Under the pieces are notes generated by a model, which made no database searches, was not told the origin of the DNA, and worked only from the letters and a program-made list of their open reading frames with translations. Source: Stictocephala bisonia (lineage: Eukaryota > Arthropoda > Insecta > Hemiptera > Membracidae). Taken from it: 64,000 nt of DNA. Below, piece by piece: positions 10,626 through 20,906 of this stretch (the first letter of the stretch is position 1; each line of letters starts with the position of its first letter). The DNA is taken from positions 358,001 through 422,000 of the forward strand of contig JAQJVL010000249.1 in the NCBI GenBank assembly GCA_035578905.1, given 5' to 3'. A program made the position numbers and the translations under genes.

Positions 10626-12435
10626 CCCCTTCCTCTCCCCATCCATAGTCTCTACTTGTAAGGTCAACATTATCCCTTCCTCTTCCCCATCCATAGTCTG
10701 TACTTGTAAGGTCAACAGTACCCCTTCCTCTTCCCCATCCATAGTCTGTACTTGTAAGGTCAACAGTACCCCTTCCTCTTCCCCATCCATAGTCTGTACT
10801 TGTAAGGTCAACATTATCCCTTCCTCTTCCCCATCCATAGTCTGTACTTGTAAGGTCAACATTATCCCTTCCTCTTCCCCATCCATAGTCTGTACTTGTA
10901 AGGTCAACAGTACCCCTTCCTCTTCCCCATCCATAGTCTGTACTTGTAAGGTCAACAGTATCCCTTCCTCTTCCCCATCCATAGTCTGTACTTGTAAGGT
11001 CAACAGTACCCCTTCCTCTTCCCCATCCATAGTAAAGACTTGTAAGGTTAACAGTACCCCTTCCTCTTCCCCATCCATAGTCTGTACTTGTAAGAACAAC
11101 AGTATCCCTTCCTCTTCCCCATCCATAGTCTGTACTTGTAAGAACAACAGTATCCCTTCCTCTTCCCCATGGTCTGTACTTGTAATGTCAACAGTACCCC
11201 TTCCTCTTCCCCATCCATAGTCTGTACTTGTAAGGTCAACAGTACCCCTTCCTCTTCCCCATCCATAGTCTGTACTTGTAAGAACAACAGTATCCCGTCC
11301 TCTTCCCCATCCATAGTCTGTACTTGTAAGGTCAACAGTAACCCTTCCTCTTCCCCATCCATAGTACAGACTTGTAAGGTTAACAGTACCCCTTCCTCTT
11401 CCCCATCCATAGTCTGTACTTGTAAGGTTAACAGTACCCCTTCCTCTTCCCCATCCATAGTCTGTACTTGTAAGGTCAACAGTACCCCTTCCTCTTCCCC
11501 ATAGTCTGTACTTGTAAGGTCAACAGTACCCCTTCCTCTTCCCCATCCATAGTCTGTACTTGTAAGGTCAACAGTACCCTTTCCTCTTGCCCATCCATAG
11601 TCTATACTTGTAATGTCAACAGTACCCCTTCCTCTTCCCCATCCATAGTCTGTACTTGTAAGGTTAACAGTACCCCTTCCACTTCCCCATCCATAGTCTG
11701 TACTTGTAAGGTTAACAGTACCCCTTCCTCTTCCCCATTCATAGTCTGTACTTGTAAGGTTAACAGTACCCTTTCCTCTTCCCCATCCATAGTATGTACT
11801 TGTAAGGTTAACAGTACCCCTTCCTCTTCCCCATCCATGGTCTGTACTTGTAAGTTCAACAGTACCCCTTCCTCTACCCCATCCATAGTCTGTACTTGTA
11901 AGGTCAACAGTACCCCTTCCTCTTCCCCATCCATAGTCTGTACTTGTAAGGTCAACAGTACCCTTTCCTCTTCCCCATCCATAGTCTGTACTTGTAAGGT
12001 TAACAGTACCCCTTCCTCTTCCCCATTCATAGTCTGTACTTGTAAGGTCAACAGTACCCTTTCCTCTTCCCCATCCATAGTCTGTACTTGTAAGGTTAAC
12101 AGTACCCCTTCCTCTTCCCCATCCATAGTCTGTACTTGTAAGGTCAACAGTACCCCTTCCTCTTCCCCATCCATAGTCTGTACTTGTAAGGTCAACAGTA
12201 CCCCTTCCTCTTCCCCATCCATAGTCTGTACTTGTAAGGTCAACAGTACCCCTTCCTCTTCCCCATCCATAGTCTGTACTTGTAAGGTTAACAGTACCCC
12301 TTCCTCTTCCCCATTCATAGTCTGTACTTGTAAGGTCAACAGTACCCCTTCCACTCCCCATCCATAGTCTGTACTTGTAAGGTTAACAGTACCCCTTCCT
12401 CTTCCCCATGGTCTCTACTTGTAAGGTCAACAGTA
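10626..12435. repeat. 48-bp tandem array (about 38 copies)
   Basis: A 48-base unit (CCCCTTCCTCTTCCCCATCC, ATAGTCTGTACTTGTAAGGT, CAACAGTA) repeats with few substitutions over 1.8 kb. The unit length is divisible by three and lacks stops in several frames, so long repetitive open frames of up to about 437 codons appear on both strands. They lack unique ends, signal peptides or domains and are not called as genes. One strand is strongly pyrimidine-rich. Confidence 0.95.
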
Positions 12436-13151
12436 CACTGTTTAGATATTAATCACTTTTAATCCATTATATATTACAATCTATTAAAATCCCTAGATGA
12501 TTGCAACGAACATATCACTTCCTAATCTCGTGCCATAATTATAGATTTTTAATTTAGAAAACACTCCATTGTATCGCGAATGGTATCACGATGTCTATAT
12601 CAAACACAAAATAACTTCGTTTAATTTTTACTGCCTTGGTTTGTTGAAAACACTTCACAGATAAGGACGTTGTGTTTATCTTTTTGAGTCAGTTCATTGC
12701 TTATATTATAAAACATAATTTACATAAACGTTTGTTATTTATGTTGAATAAAAAAGAGATAATAAAGAAGGGACATGAAGTGATTTTCATAACATCACAA
12801 TTAATTATGCTATTAACTGGTACAGCATTTAATGGCTTACAATTCAAAATCTTTATTCTAATGTTCCCATGGAACTTTGTCTCATCACACAAAGTGCTTG
12901 AATATTTTCAAAAAAATTTAGTCACCAAACTAATTATTTTCTTTTTAATTCTCTGACGCAGTTTGATGTGATTAACTGATGAATGACGCGGGTTCAAGTA
13001 GTGATGAGTAGAGGTTTAGAACACTGAACTTACTATTGTTGTTTATGTTTAATAAGTCTGTATAAGAAGAGAAATTCCCCCCAAAAAGTCTTCATACTTG
13101 GTAGGGAAGTACACCCATAATTCCTTTCTCCTTTTCAAATAATTCACACAA
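12436..13151. other. AT-rich unique DNA, nothing firm
   Basis: An open stretch at 12672-12956 contains KKGHEVIFITS, which faintly resembles the N-terminal region of UDP-glycosyltransferases, but neither flank supports that family. It is left unannotated. Confidence 0.4.
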
Positions 13152-14357
13152 GATTAATAAAGTATGTCATTAAGTAACTACAAGTTTCCGCAAGTGATAC
13201 GCTTGGCTTTAACCCATTGTAGTTAATAAGGTCAGACAATCAACGAAAGTTCAACATATACATTAATAAAGTATGTCATTAAGTAACTACAAGTTTCCGC
13301 AAGTGAAACGCTTGGCTTTAATCCAATGTAGTTAATAAGGTCAGACAATGAACGAAAGTTCAACATATACATTAATAAAGTGTGTCATTAAGTTATTACA
13401 AGTTTCCGCAAGTGAAACGCTTGGCTTTAATCCAATGTAGTTAATAAGGTCAGACAATCAACGAAAGTTCAACATATACAATAATAAAGTGTGTCATTAA
13501 GTTATTACAAGTTTCCGCAAGTGAAACGCTTGGCTTTAATCCAATGTAGTTAATAAGGTCAGACAATGAACGAAAGTTCAACATATACATTAATAAAGTG
13601 TGTCATTAAGTTATTACAAGTTTCCGCAAGTGATACGCTTGGCTTTAATCCAATGTAGTTAATAAGGTCAGACAATGAACGAAAGTTCAACATATACATT
13701 AATAAAGTGTGTCATTAAGTTATTACAAGTTTCCGCAAGTGAAACGCTTGGCTTTAATCCAATGTAGTTAATAAGGTCAGACAATGAACGAAAGTTCAAC
13801 ATATACATTAATAAAGTGTGTCATTAAGTTATTACAAGTTTCCGCAAGTGAAACGCTTGGCTTTAATCCAATGTAGTTAATAAGGTCAGACAATCAACGA
13901 AAGTTCAACATATACATTAATAAAGTGTGTCATTAAGTTATTACAAGTTTCCGCAAGTGAAACGCTTGGCTTTAATCCAATGTAGTTAATAAGGTCAGAC
14001 AATGAACGAAAGTTCAACATATACATTAATAAAGTGTGTCATTAAGTTATTACAAGTTTCCGCAAGTGAAACGCTTGGCTTTAACCCATTGTAGTTAATA
14101 AGGTCAGACAATCAACGAAAGTTCAACATATACATTAATAAAGTGTGTCATTAAGTTATTACAAGTTTCCGCAAGTGAAACGCTTGGCTTTAACCCAATG
14201 TAGTTAATAAGGTCAGACAATCAACGAAAGTTCAACATATACAATAATAAAGTGTGTCATTAAGTTATTACAAGTTTCCGCAAGTGAAACGCTTGGCTTT
14301 AATCCAATGTAGTTAATAAGGTCAGACAATGAACGAAAGTTCAACATATACATTAAA
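13152..14357. repeat. 109-bp satellite (11 copies)
   Basis: CATTAATAAAG recurs at 13261 and 13370, giving a 109-base period. Each unit includes TTTCCGCAAGTGAAACGCTT and AAGGTCAGACAATGAACG. Units are nearly identical, with alternating GACAATC/GACAATG and CATTGTAG/CAATGTAG variants. No coding sequence. Confidence 0.95.
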
Positions 14358-14954
14358 TAATATGTTTTTACTTCTAAGAAAGCACACTGCTCTAAGATAT
14401 ATCCTAGTTGATGAAATACGAGTAACTTTTTCATTAATGTTCATTTTTTAACTCTTACCTTTTTTCTTCTAAAATACCAGTGAAAACGTTCCATTATAAG
14501 CAGAAAAAAACCTACCTGAAACAAAAATTGCAAACTTTAGTTCCTTTTTATTAATTAATTCTGAGTTTTATTTTTCTATCTAAAATAGCGTATGTTTGAT
14601 AACGTTTCATAAACAGTAAATATTTTGATGTACCTCTTTTATACATAGTAAACATAATTAAAAATAACTATAATACATAGCAAGACTATGATGATGGTAT
14701 TTATGAAGTTAAAATTAATAAAAATAATAACATTTAAGTAAAAAAGTTTGTGTAAGACCTAAAATTATCACAAAACTACCCCAATAATAATTGTATGTAA
14801 AAACCCACGAATACTTATCTACGATCTTTATTGCATATTTGCAAACATGTGCCACCACTCTAACCATTAATATTTAAAAACAAATAAATAAAAACTATAA
14901 TTAAATTCCAATTTCGCCCGTCCCTATTAATTTAAATTATATTTTACTAAAATG

Positions 14955-14957
<3 letters not shown>
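14358..14957. other. AT-rich unique DNA, nothing recognised
   Basis: No gene, RNA or repeat was seen apart from its AT-rich composition. Confidence 0.5.

Positions 14958-14959
<2 letters not shown>

Positions 14960-15015
<56 letters not shown>
14960..15015. repeat. (TA)n microsatellite
   Basis: Uninterrupted TA dinucleotides for about 56 bases, lying directly at the 3' end of the minus-strand SINE at 15016-15130. Confidence 0.95.
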
Positions 15016-15018
<3 letters not shown>

Positions 15019-15130
15019 ACTTCACTCGTCAGTTTACGATGCCCTGTGGGAATTCGACCTTGGAATTTCCACCACGCAGACTGAAGTCTAATTCGACCAC
15101 GCCGCCGATATTCTGAACAGACGTTAGGCA
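15016..15130 (-). mobile_element. tRNA-derived SINE
   Basis: On the minus strand the segment carries an A-box-like GCGTGGTCGAATTAGAC and, about 35 bases later, a B-box AGGTCGAATTCCC, flanked by short pairing segments as in a tRNA head. The short body ends at the (TA)n tract, a usual SINE tail. Confidence 0.65.
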
Positions 15131-15997
15131 AAAAGCAAACTACTAATAATTAAACAGCAGGGAAAAATAGTTTCATTTTTATTTATTTAACGAATTGTTA
15201 TAACAGGAATAAAAAAAATATTTTGGCACGTGACTTTACAACTCAATATAAATGATTAGGCGTGCCTTTTCTAGTGCTAAGATGTAGTGGGAGTGGAAGT
15301 GTTGTATTGTGACATTATCTGACTGAATGACAAATTATTGTTGCTATACGATGGCACTAGTATAGTGGCGTAGTGCTTTACAGCTACAGGAACAAAGTGT
15401 TGTATCTCGGTCCTCTTAATACTGCCATGACGTCCACTCAATGGTTGCCATCGAAGGCGTCACTACAAGAGAAGTATGGAGTGTCCGTGTTGGGTAGTAG
15501 TCAGGTTTCGAATGTTGTGTAGGGAAAAGAACTGAGTATCAGGCTTTTTAGTTAGCTGAAAATCAGACGTTGTTCGGTTTTCACGTCAATCTGTAGGTCA
15601 CTTAGACAACATTTGGCTACTGAGCTACTGATAAATGGCTTTCTAAGGAATAGTCGACCTTAATTAGTAACAATGACCATGTTCATCTCCTTTATCTACC
15701 TACTCTCATAAAACTCATAATCGCTCATATCTGTATGATCGGAATAATGAAATGATGCACTATCAGTAACAACACTTGTTGTTGATCATTTTATATTGAA
15801 CTCAACTAAGCTGTCTGTGAAATATTAGACATATTAAATATGTCTTGTTATTTATAAAATATCAGGAGATTACAGACAAAAACTAACCAAAATACTGTTG
15901 TAGTCTAAGAACTTTATAGTTTCAAAAGTTATTTTAGTGAATCACTAAGTAGGATATTGTCATATCTTGTAGTAATTAAACAATTTATCAATAACTA
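15131..15997. other. Unique intergenic DNA, nothing recognised
   Basis: No open frame with motifs, tandem repeat or RNA gene was seen. Confidence 0.5.
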
Positions 15998-16605
15998 GGG
16001 GGCACACCTGCACGCTTCACGTGCCAAATCCTACTCTCACTGTGCTCGTTACACCCCGGCCTTCGGCCTCAGCATGTGACTTTTGTAGTCAAGTGTAGTC
16101 AAGTTATACACTTGACTAAAAATAGTAGTAGATCAAGTGTATAACGTAAATTACAATATTAAATTTATTTACAGTATTTCACTTACATTACTTGCGTTGC
16201 TATCTATTTATTAGTATAAATACCCAATGGTATTACTTAGCCTATTTCAAACGTGTTCATTTCATTTGTTTTTGTTTAACAGCTAAAGATTAAACTTTTA
16301 ATGCATCAATAGTTTAATGTCAAACATACAAAATAAACACGTTTATTTATTTACAAAACAGCTGTTATTAATTTACTAAAATCAACCCAATATTATTCTT
16401 ATGGAAAAAAGGGAATTTTGAGGGAGGAAAACTCCCTCCTTAGTGCGCCTCTACGACATAAGATAAACATATGTACTAAATTTCATGTCTCTATCTTATA
16501 TGGTTTTCGCTGGGCGATGATGAATGTGTCAGTGAGTTTTTGCTGGGCGATGTCAGTGAGTGAGTCACGACTTGTCTTTTTATATATTTATTTTAACTTA
16601 GTAGC
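15998..16605. mobile_element. Dispersed element, copy 1 (CGGCCTTCGGCCTC type)
   Basis: The region matches 50246-50650 over most of its length: GCACACCTGCACGC, CGGCCTTCGGCCTC, TTTATTTACAGTAT, ACTACTTGCGTTGC-like and CAAACATACAAAATAAACA blocks in the same order. Its right end (about 16500-16600) is an inverted form of the TATATAAAAAG...ACTCACTCACT start seen at 49628, which suggests terminal inversions. No transposase is present, so it is likely non-autonomous. Confidence 0.6.
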
Positions 16606-16771
16606 TTTATTTCAGTAACATACATCTTAATACCACAGTAATACAATGTTTGTTTTGCCTAACATCAAATAATCAAAACAACTTATAGAAATCATATGTT
16701 AATTAATATCTATCATTCCTCCCCCTTAAATCTTGAGCTCAACAGTTGGTTGACACTATCCAATTTTACTA

Positions 16772-17372
16772 AATACTAGCTGTAACCGCCCGCTTCGCCG
16801 GTCATAATGTTGAGTTTGATTTAGAACCTAATAGCTGAAAGAATTCGAGCATTTTTGCTTCTTCTACCAATATTAGATTTTTTAGGAGGCATGTCATAAA
16901 AAGTAAACTGCAAAACAAATAATTATTTATTTTTTATTTCTACGTTTCACCACATGTTTTAATTACCAAGGAAAAAAGGTTAACACCAAATACAGATCAC
17001 CTGATCAAGTAAAAGTAGTGTGTGCTACACTCTCAAGTTGAAATGTAGAACTACAATAAATCAAAGCATATACAGTACTGTTGTTGTGAGAACTTCAATC
17101 TGCTTATGGCATGTGAAACTACATTAAACCACACAGTCATATGTTTTTTGTAAACAATTCAGATTCTCCATTTGAATAACATGGGATCTTTAGGAGCCCG
17201 TGGGGCGGGACCCTGTGGACGGATCTGCATCAAACTTCACAGAAACCATCTCGGGAGTATACAGGACAACATCCTAAAGTTTCATGGCAATCGGTTGGAT
17301 GGTTTGGCAGCGCATAAACTTCAAACATATATATATACATATATACAAACATCCTCTTTTATAAATATAGAT
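16772..17372. mobile_element. Dispersed repeat of the CTAGCTGTAACCGCCC...ATAAATATAGAT type
   Basis: It begins ACTAGCTGTAACCGCCCGC, TTCGCCGG and ends ATCCTCTTTTATAAATATAG. Such ends, with a TTTCATGGCAATCGGTTGGA-like stretch near the 3' end, are widespread in insect non-autonomous repeats. A partial second copy of the start lies at 28085. The class is not resolved by eye. Confidence 0.6.
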
Positions 17373-17680
17373 AAGAATGTTCCTTCTTTTCAAATGATTA
17401 CACCAAATTTCCACTTATGGTTTCCTCTGGTGTAGCATCTAGCTTGAACCCTCTCTTAAGTCAATTTTAATCAATTAAGTCTTGGATTGAGGTTATCTTA
17501 CTGTAAATTGAATTTAGTAGTTCTAGTCTTGATTTTGTTTCACTCACATTTGCAGTAGTGTGGATAACACTAAATTTGTTGCAGTTTGTCATTTGCATTT
17601 TCAAAATTCTTTGTAGTAGTTTTAATTTCTTTAGTTTCTCTTCAACATTTTTACTAATAATGTCCTGAATGATTTTTCTC

Positions 17681-18226
17681 AGTGTAACCAGTGCAGCCGT
17701 GTTGTGTAATGTGTTTCCTAGTTACATTGGCACTGGGGAGGTAGAGTGTAACCAGTGCAGCCGTGTTGTGTAATGTGTTTCCTAGTTACATTGGCACTGG
17801 GGAGGTAGAGTGTAACCAGTGCAGCTGTGTTGTGTAATGTGTTCCCTAGTTACATTGGCACTGGGGAGGTAGAGTGTAACCAGTGTAGCCGTGTTGTGTA
17901 ATGTGTTTCCTAGTTACATTGGCACTGGGAAGGTAGAGTGTAACCAGTGCAGCCGTGTTGTGTAATGTGTTTCCTAGTTACATTGGCACTGGGAAGGTAG
18001 AGTGTAACCAGTGCAGCTGTGTTGTGTAATGTGTTTCCTAGTTATATTGGCACTGGGGAGGTAGAGTGTAACTAGTGCAGCCGTGTTGTGTAATGTGTTC
18101 CCTAGTTACATTGGCACTGGGGAGGTAGAGTGTAACCAGTGCAGCCGTGTTGTGTAGTGTGTTTCCTAGTTACATTGACACTGGGGAGGTAGAGTGTAAC
18201 TAGTGCAGCCGGTTTATGTAATGTGT
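17681..18226. repeat. 64-bp tandem array (about 8.5 copies)
   Basis: AGTGTAACCAGTGCAG recurs at 17681 and 17745, a 64-base period. Units carry GTTGTGTAATGTGTTTCC and TTGGCACTGGGGAGG. The last copy is partial and diverged. Confidence 0.95.
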
Positions 18227-18789
18227 TTAGAACAAATATTTTTCCTCTTGAATAATTTAACCAGGTTTTGCAATGAAAGTATAAATTAATGTTTTTTTCT
18301 TGTTCTATTCTACTACTACCACCAGCTGTTTCTTTGAGCTTTGATTGTTGGAATCTATTTCTGAGTATCTTCTGGTCTTCTAGGGTCATGTATTGTGACA
18401 CAGTAGAAACTAACAAGATCTTGATAATATCATACCAAAATATTTTCTATTAGACTTAATATGCTTGTAATCTAGTTATAGCTTTCATGCCATTTCAACA
18501 ACTTTGAATTGTTAATAAATTAATAAGTGAATAATAAAATAAATTGTTTATTTGGAAAATGTTTCAGATCTTTATCTAGAACTACACAGTCAAGTACTTT
18601 TTTCTGATTCGGTATTTCCAAGCCTGGTTTTACGTACGTTATATAAAATAAATTGGCACTGTGTATATTACTACCATGAGATAGATATAAGTAATAAGCA
18701 AACTTGACTATGGTTAGTCACAAATACTGAACCTAAAGCTTTTCAGAAAATCTATAACAACAAATATTTAATTGAATGTAACCACACGT
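18227..18789. other. AT-rich unique DNA, nothing recognised
   Basis: No supported gene, RNA or repeat was seen. Confidence 0.5.
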
Positions 18790-19138
18790 TAAGCTGGTGG
18801 TGGGACTCATCACCGGCCACGGCAAATTCTGGAGGCATCTAAGAACGGTGGGACTCTTTACGGAGGATCCCATCTGTCGCCTCTGTGGGGAGGACGAAGA
18901 GTCGGTAGAGCACATTGTCCTGGAGTGTGAGGCCCTTGGTGCCAGAAGAAGAGCACTTTTCGAAGGCTCACCTCTAGGACAGTTGGAAACTACCAATCTA
19001 GTGAAGAAGCTCCTTGACTTGGTCAAGGGCTGCCAGCTTTACGACGATTAGGCACCGGGATTGGCACAAAAAGCCTTAGGCTTCGTTGCAAGGGTTGGCT
19101 TGACCAACTATATATCCCCACTTAAACTAAACTAAACT
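18790..19138 (+). mobile_element. LINE 3' end with C-terminal zinc-knuckle codons
   Basis: The frame from 18797 to 19051 reads GLITGHGKFWRHLRTVGL, then CRLCGEDEESVEHIVLEC. This is the C-x2-C...H-x4-C knuckle found after the reverse transcriptase/RNase H of R1/I-type non-LTR elements. It ends at a stop at 19049-19051, followed by a short 3' UTR and an (AAACT)n tail at 19123-19138. Everything upstream is missing, so it is a 5'-truncated copy. It lies about 0.6 kb upstream of the takeout-like gene on the same strand. Confidence 0.75.
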
Positions 19139-19352
19139 AATTGATTGTAACACAAATCTAAAAATGACGATTAATGTAATATACATTTTAAATACTAATT
19201 TAATATCTCTCGTTACAAAAATGTAATTTAGAAGATTATGGCTGTTGGCAGCACTTAGTAAGTGACTTGCGACAGGATTGAACAGGATCCTACGTCAGGC
19301 CAAACGGGGAGGCTGGTGAATGAGGATCCAAAGTGGTTTTTGGTACATTCAA

Positions 19353-19412
19353 GTACGGATTCTGTAAACTAAAAACACATTAAATATATAGCATACAATT
19401 TTTATCCTATCC
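19353..19412. repeat. Short duplicate also at 20521-20572
   Basis: GGATTCTGTAAACTAAAAAC followed by a GCATACAA stretch occurs here and again 1.17 kb downstream in intron 1, so the pair brackets exon 1. Confidence 0.5.
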
Positions 19413-19675
19413 ATTTTAAGTAGCATAAATGAAACACTCTATCGTATAATAATCTTTTATGTTTACAGATCTGTTTGTTATTATCGCATAACGATAAGAG
19501 CTGACCGGATAATGGTAAGTAATAACACATGCAAGGATAGTTTCAGTGGAAACTTTACTTGATTTCCATTTATATGAATATTTCACAGGTTGCTACGATA
19601 ATGACTTGGCTAAGCAACTAGTTTTATACAACAGAATCATTAATATAAATGATTATTCCTCAAGGTCAGTAATGG

Positions 19676-19724
19676 TATAAAGTAAGACTACCTAGTCCGT
19701 CTGTTACAGTTCAGTGCCAACAAG
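19676..19724 (+). promoter_or_regulatory. Candidate core promoter and 5' UTR of the takeout-like gene
   Basis: TATAAAG lies at 19676-19682. A CAGT at 19707-19710 would place the start about 32 bases downstream of the TATA box, and a TCAGT initiator-like motif follows at 19711-19715. Either would give a very short leader before the ATG at 19725. The sequence TGTTACAG before 19711 could instead be a splice acceptor of an upstream non-coding exon, so the assignment is tentative. Confidence 0.4.
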
Positions 19725-19791
19725 ATGGCCGCTGCGTCAGTCCTGTTGTTTGTGGTCGCTACCATCTCGCCCTCCCTTACCGCCTCCATAC
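19725..19791 (+). CDS. takeout-like gene, exon 1 (signal peptide)
   Basis: 22 codons plus one base, encoding a hydrophobic leader (SVLLFVVATI...). The donor is C|GTGAGT. It is the only coding piece before a 14-kb intron, so the start depends on the signal peptide and the ATG context. Confidence 0.85.
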
Positions 19792-20849
19792 GTGAGTACC
19801 TCCATATTACACATTAGATTGTACATGCTCAAATAGTAAATCAAATATATTTATAGAATACGATTTTAATTTGATGATAGTATCCTTTTAATGAATAAAA
19901 CCCATCGATGTAGGCCTATGGAAATTAAGTTTGCTGAAGAGACTAAAATTGAATGACATTAACGGTTTTTAAATATCTTGTAAACTTTGTTTTTGAAATT
20001 TGTTAATTATGGAGTATCAGATGGGGAAGACAAAGGTTGTTGGACATTTGCCATCATTAGGTGAAAATTACCAATCACGACGTTTCGATTTGGTAAAACC
20101 CAAACCTTTTTCAAGTGCTAAAAACTAAATTACATCTACACAAACATGTTATAAAACTACGTTCTTAAACTAAACAAACGTAGTCTTATAACATGTTTGT
20201 GTAGATGTAATTTAGTTTAGTTTAGTTGGACGAGCCGGTGGCCGAGTGGTCTGAGGCGTCAGGACTTTGAGCTTGGGTTGGTTAGAGTTTTTAGCACTTG
20301 AAAAAGGTTTGGATTTTACCAAATCGAAACGTCGTGATTGGTAATTTTTACGTAATGATGGCAAATGTTCAACAACCATTGTCTTCCCTATCTTGTAAAG
20401 TTTAACCCTAATCAAGGTGAGTGCCTGATTAGTATTTTACACGTACATTAAAATAAATTTAAAATGTACGTACACATTTGGCCTTAATTAGAATTTACAG
20501 AAGGTTTCTAAATCATGCAAGGATTCTGTAAACTAAAAACAAAAAATATGGCATACAAGTTTTAATACTCATTAACGGCTCCTATGCTGTTACGTATATC
20601 TGAGTTATAACTTAAAACAGGATCAGTGTTGCTACATAAGTTAAATTTGTGTGAGCCGTATCAAGTTTATATATCATATAAACTAGAGTTTATATAAAAA
20701 GTTTATATAAAAAATCAGGATGGAGCTATAAATAAATACCTACATAGTATAATAATTAAGAGAAACGATAAATTAATCAAGATTACTAATTGAGAAACAA
20801 AGTTGGTATATATATATATATATACACATATGCTTTCAAAAAAAGCAAC

Positions 20850-20906
<57 letters not shown>

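Noticed and set aside
10572..12367. Long open frames on both strands across the 48-bp array
   Set aside because: Composition artefact of a stop-free 48-bp unit; frames overlap each other on both strands and carry no domain.
12672..12956. UDP-glycosyltransferase N-terminal exon (KKGHEVIFITS)
   Set aside because: Only a short generic motif matches; the sequence on both sides is AT-driven and lacks the other conserved segments.
20851..20904. Poly(A) tail of a plus-strand retrotransposon or processed pseudogene
   Set aside because: No plus-strand coding or SINE sequence lies immediately upstream; the nearest LINE piece is on the other strand and on the wrong side.
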